Source: Glycomyces sp. TRM65418 (GTDB taxonomy: Bacteria; Actinomycetota; Actinomycetes; Mycobacteriales; Micromonosporaceae). Taken from it: a DNA stretch of 64,000 nucleotides. The stretch is from assembly GCF_019710475.1 (NCBI RefSeq), contig NZ_JAJFAX010000001.1, forward strand, positions 1,037,786 to 1,101,785, written 5' to 3'. Shown piece after piece: positions 61,534-64,000 of the stretch. Position numbers and translations under genes: made by a program. Under the pieces are notes generated by a model. It had not been told where the DNA came from and did not search any database. It saw only the letters and a program-made list of their open reading frames with translations. How positions within the stretch are numbered: position 1 is the stretch's first letter; the number at the start of each line of letters is the position of its first letter.

Positions 61534-61765
61534 GAGACTGATTCCTTTCGTTCGCTCAACGCCGGCCCGGTACCGGGCCGACTCGCATGGATGTCCGGCT
61601 TCGAGAGCCGAAGACGCTGCGCCGAAGCGCAACCTCTCGATTATGCCTGGTCAGGGGTGCAGCGGCGAACGGCGGGGTCCCGCTGAGGCCCGGAACACAG
61701 GAACGACCGCCGCCCGGGCCGGCGGGGCCCGGGCGGCGGTCCTGGTTCGCGGTCTCCGGTGAGGC
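61534..61765. other. Junction where the spc ribosomal cluster is interrupted
   Basis: These 232 bp lie between rpsE and the glycosidase gene. They hold the palindrome CGGCCCGGTACCGGGCCG (61563-61580) 30 bp upstream of the rpsE start and the glycosidase terminator (61705-61741). I searched all three minus-strand frames for the end of rplR and found none. Confidence 0.7.
61705..61741 (-). terminator. Intrinsic terminator of the GH43 gene
   Basis: A perfect 16-bp stem (61705-61720 with 61726-61741) with a five-base loop lies 24 bp beyond the GH43 stop codon. Confidence 0.88.
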
Positions 61766-63229
61766 TTAGAGCCCTGTCACGTCCCATTGCTGGTTCGCGG
61801 CGCCGGTGCAGGTGTTCTGGACGATGGCGGCGCTGTTGGCGGTCGAGGACCCGGCGACCTCGATGCAGAGGCCGGAGTGCTGGGCCACGATGAGGTGGTT
61901 GCCGTTCGCGGCGGGCCGCAGCGAGAAGCGCTGGTTGCCTCCGGCCCAGCAGCCCCATTGGCCGACGGCGGCTCCGGCGGCCTTGGACTCGTCGAGCACG
62001 TCCCAGCACTTGCCGGTGCTCGTGTTGGCGATGGAGCCGACCTTGGAGCCGGGGTAGACCGGGTCGAAGGTGAAGGCCTGCGGTGCGCCGTTCCAGCAGC
62101 CGTACTGGGTGAGCTTGGTGCCGTCGGCGCTCGATCCGCCGGGCACGTCGATGCAGCGCCCGGAGTTCGCGTTGACGAACTTGGTCGAGTACGGGCTCCC
62201 GTCCTCGTTGCCGACCACGCCTTGGACCGTTCCCGCGGCCGCGTCGATGTTGAGGGTGGAGTACCAGGTCAGCGACATGCTCCTGCTGCTGGGGAAGGAG
62301 ATCGGGAGCCACACGTATTCGCTGTCCATGGGTTTGCCGCCCCATTGCGGTCCCCAGCGGTCGCCCATGTACAGGTAGCTGGTGCCGGCGGTGCCGCTGA
62401 CGGTGGCGACGAAGGTCGGCTGGGAGCCGAAGGTGGTGGAGTTGCCGGCGTTGGTCCAGCCCGACCACGAGCCCGCGGGGAAGTTCGTGGTGGTGGCGTA
62501 CTGGGTCTGGTTGGCGTTCCAGCCGGTCGCGCCGGAGGTGACGAGGAAGTAGACGCCGTTGCGCTGGAAGACGGCGGGGGCCTCGCGGTGGTAGCCGTCG
62601 AAGACGTGGACGAGCGCCTCGACGCCGAGGTAGTCGTCGGTGAGGCGGTAGATGTTGAGGTCGTAGTTCACGTCGGCGGCGGAGATGAGGTAGCCGGTGC
62701 CGTCGGTGTCGACGAACAGCGTCATGTCGCGCGAGTCGTAGCCGAGGGGCCTGAAGGAGCCGCGGTAGGTGTAGTCGCCGTCGACCGTGTCGGAGACGGC
62801 CACGGCCACTTCGGCGTCGCCGTAGTCGACGCCGTTCTCCTTGTGCGCCCACATGACGTAGTGGTCGTATTCGGCGTTGTAGATGACCTTGGGCCGCTCG
62901 ATGTTGGCCGGCGAGAGGTCGGGGTGCGACTCGGCGCTGAGGATGTCGTTGGCGAAGGTCCAGTTGACGAGGTCGGTGGAGGAGTACATGCTCACCTGGT
63001 CGAACAGGTAGTCGTTCCGCTGCTCGCCGACCATGTAGTAGGTGTTCCCGACCTTGAGCATGCCGCCGCCGTGGGCGTGCATGAGGTCGCCGGAGGTCGT
63101 GGTGATGGTCTGTCCGTTGTCGAACGCGACCGGCGCCGCCTGGGCCGAGGTGGGGGCGGCGAGGCCGAGGGTCGTGGTCAGGAGGGCCGTCGCGGCGGCG
63201 CATGCGCCGAGCCGCCTTCTTGTTGACAT
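61766..63229 (-). CDS. Secreted GH43-family glycosidase with ricin-type CBM13 domain
   Basis: This 487-residue extracellular enzyme has a signal peptide (about 1-32, ending TSAQA). A five-bladed propeller begins AHGGGMLKVGNTYYMVGEQ and SMYSSTDLVNWTFAN, the pattern of exo-beta-1,3-galactanase-like GH43 (subfamily 24). The C-terminal 130 residues form a beta-trefoil with three repeats (GRCIDVPGGSS, GKCWDVLDES, GLCIEVAGSS, each with a QxW-type ending), the CBM13 carbohydrate-binding module. ATG 63229 has AAGGAG six bases upstream. Cleavage of arabinogalactan-type galactan is the likely role, inferred from the family. Confidence 0.85.
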   Translation of the reverse strand: MSTRRRLGACAAATALLTTTLGLAAPTSAQAAPVAFDNGQTITTTSGDLMHAHGGGMLKVGNTYYMVGEQRNDYLFDQVSMYSSTDLVNWTFANDILSAESHPDLSPANIERPKVIYNAEYDHYVMWAHKENGVDYGDAEVAVAVSDTVDGDYTYRGSFRPLGYDSRDMTLFVDTDGTGYLISAADVNYDLNIYRLTDDYLGVEALVHVFDGYHREAPAVFQRNGVYFLVTSGATGWNANQTQYATTTNFPAGSWSGWTNAGNSTTFGSQPTFVATVSGTAGTSYLYMGDRWGPQWGGKPMDSEYVWLPISFPSSRSMSLTWYSTLNIDAAAGTVQGVVGNEDGSPYSTKFVNANSGRCIDVPGGSSADGTKLTQYGCWNGAPQAFTFDPVYPGSKVGSIANTSTGKCWDVLDESKAAGAAVGQWGCWAGGNQRFSLRPAANGNHLIVAQHSGLCIEVAGSSTANSAAIVQNTCTGAANQQWDVTGL

Positions 63230-64000
63230 CGTCGTCTCCTTCGCGGACGCCCCAAGGGAAGGGCAGTTGATCGAATTATTTCGATGTTTCCACACCCGCG
63301 CTTCCTTGTAAACCCCTTCGTCTAACCGGTTGAGAAACAGAACGAGGAGGCAGAGAGCGGGCCGATCCACGATCGGTCGGCATCCGGATTGCAATGGCTC
63401 CATGTCTTCTGGTGGGTCCTCCCGGACGGCGTTGGTCGGCAGTTCGACCTTCCAGCAGCTCGGCCATCGCTTCTCGGGCCATCGCAAGGGGGCAGGGGAA
63501 GGCCTCGGCGCACTTCCGGCCTGCACCGGACTTGCCGCAACGCTTGGGATGCGGCCGAGAGGCGGCGACGATGAGGCGGTGTGCGGCTGTGGTGGGACTG
63601 CGGCGGCCACGCCGTCGGGTCGCGGGCCTTAGGCAGCGACAACGAGGTCTCAGCGGCTGAGGGCTCGATTTCGGCCCCCTGCGCCGCTCGGGTCAAGGCC
63701 CTGAGGCGGCGACAACAAGGCAACGTTCGGTAGGGGCCGGACCTCGACTGCCCGCACCATCTCGGCCCGGCTTTGCGACAGCAACGCAGAGACCCACTTC
63801 CATCCCAGGCACATGGAGTCTCCAGACCGCAAGAATACCGGCATATTCTTCCGATTCCATTGGTGCACATGGCCTTGAGAAACGCCATTGACACTCCTCA
63901 ATGGAATCTTCACCCGTTCGAGTGATGACAACACCACCACCGCATGTCACCATTGAACTACAGAACAAACGAACGAAAAACGGCAATACATTCGAGCATT
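63230..64000. other. 771-bp right-end region without recognisable genes
   Basis: Several open frames on the minus strand here have no family features and no ribosome binding sites. Three imperfect direct repeats (AGGCGGCGACGATGAGGC at 63560, AGGCAGCGACAACGAGGT at 63631, AGGCGGCGACAACAAGG at 63704) are 71 and 73 bp apart. From about 63820 the sequence becomes distinctly AT-richer and contains AAGAATA/TATTCTT (63831-63850) and CCATTGA/TCAATGG (63885-63904). It may be the border of a different segment beyond the window. Confidence 0.45.

Noticed and set aside
61534..61765. Possible remnant of rplR upstream of rpsE
   Set aside because: None of the three minus-strand frames shows the conserved L18 C-terminus.
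63322..63986. Three minus-strand open frames at the right edge
   Set aside because: No recognisable domain, no ribosome binding site, and skewed composition. Described as a non-coding segment instead.
1..64000. CRISPR arrays, prophage genes, rRNA genes and insertion sequences
   Set aside because: No regularly spaced identical repeats, integrases, transposases or rRNA segments were seen. One tRNA was found.

Overview
The window is about 64 kb of very GC-rich chromosome from a high-GC Gram-positive bacterium (Actinomycetota). The evidence is a WhiB1-type regulator, the fused 2-oxoglutarate decarboxylase/dehydrogenase Kgd, a nickel superoxide dismutase, a PdtaS-type sensor kinase, DUF2469 beside rnhB, and many genes that appear to be translated from leaderless mRNAs. 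A filamentous or Glycomyces-like soil actinomycete would fit, but the genus is a guess. Almost everything is ordinary chromosomal housekeeping. No phage module, insertion sequence or CRISPR array was seen.

Layout. 1-8.4 kb: a drug-type ABC exporter cut by the left edge, a PIN-toxin remnant, rsmI, a Mrr-like protein, then an OmpR-type two-component system followed by an HtrA protease, and a STAS protein. 8.6-15.8 kb: kgd and a sugar ABC importer operon without its own ATPase. 15.8-21.5 kb: a small membrane-anchored protein, a quinone-oxidoreductase-like enzyme, sodN, an RsbW-like protein, whiB1 with a long and heavily marked upstream region, and a lipid kinase. 21.7-25.2 kb: a sulfur assimilation operon (leader peptide, sir, zinc ribbon, cysH, cbiX). 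25.4-34.3 kb: pdtaS, DUF2469-rnhB-lepB-lepB, the rpsP-khpA-rimM-trmD-rplS operon, and proS. 34.6-42.8 kb: a P-type ATPase, a second drug ABC exporter behind a probable operator, a giant AAA/TPR regulator and a small secreted protein. 42.8-50.1 kb: dapC-fdxA, a GNAT protein, two coupled membrane proteins, a SulP transporter with a tandem-duplicated tail, and a heparinase-like lyase. 50.2-56.6 kb: a MerR regulator, a spermidine-synthase-like protein, a c-di-AMP riboswitch-controlled NlpC/P60 hydrolase, a group 2 sigma factor, orn and tRNA-His. 56.1-61.5 kb: two DUF1707 proteins and the distal spc operon (rpsE-rpmD-rplO, then secY-adk-map). The spc cluster stops abruptly before rpsE, where a secreted GH43 glycosidase sits. 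The last 770 bp contain no recognisable gene.

How parts work together. The sulfur genes make sulfide from APS: CysH reduces APS to sulfite, Sir reduces sulfite to sulfide, and CbiX supplies iron to the siroheme that Sir needs. All lie behind a short cysteine-containing leader peptide. Two loci carry cAMP-receptor-type palindromes: the whiB1 upstream region (two sites) and the NlpC/P60 promoter (one site, upstream of a ydaO-type riboswitch). Both arrangements recall mycobacterial and streptomycete wiring (whiB1 and rpfA). The most interesting non-genic signals are these regulatory regions, an intergenic 33-bp repeat family, a near-identical 156-bp tandem duplication inside the SulP gene, and the set of predicted leaderless starts.
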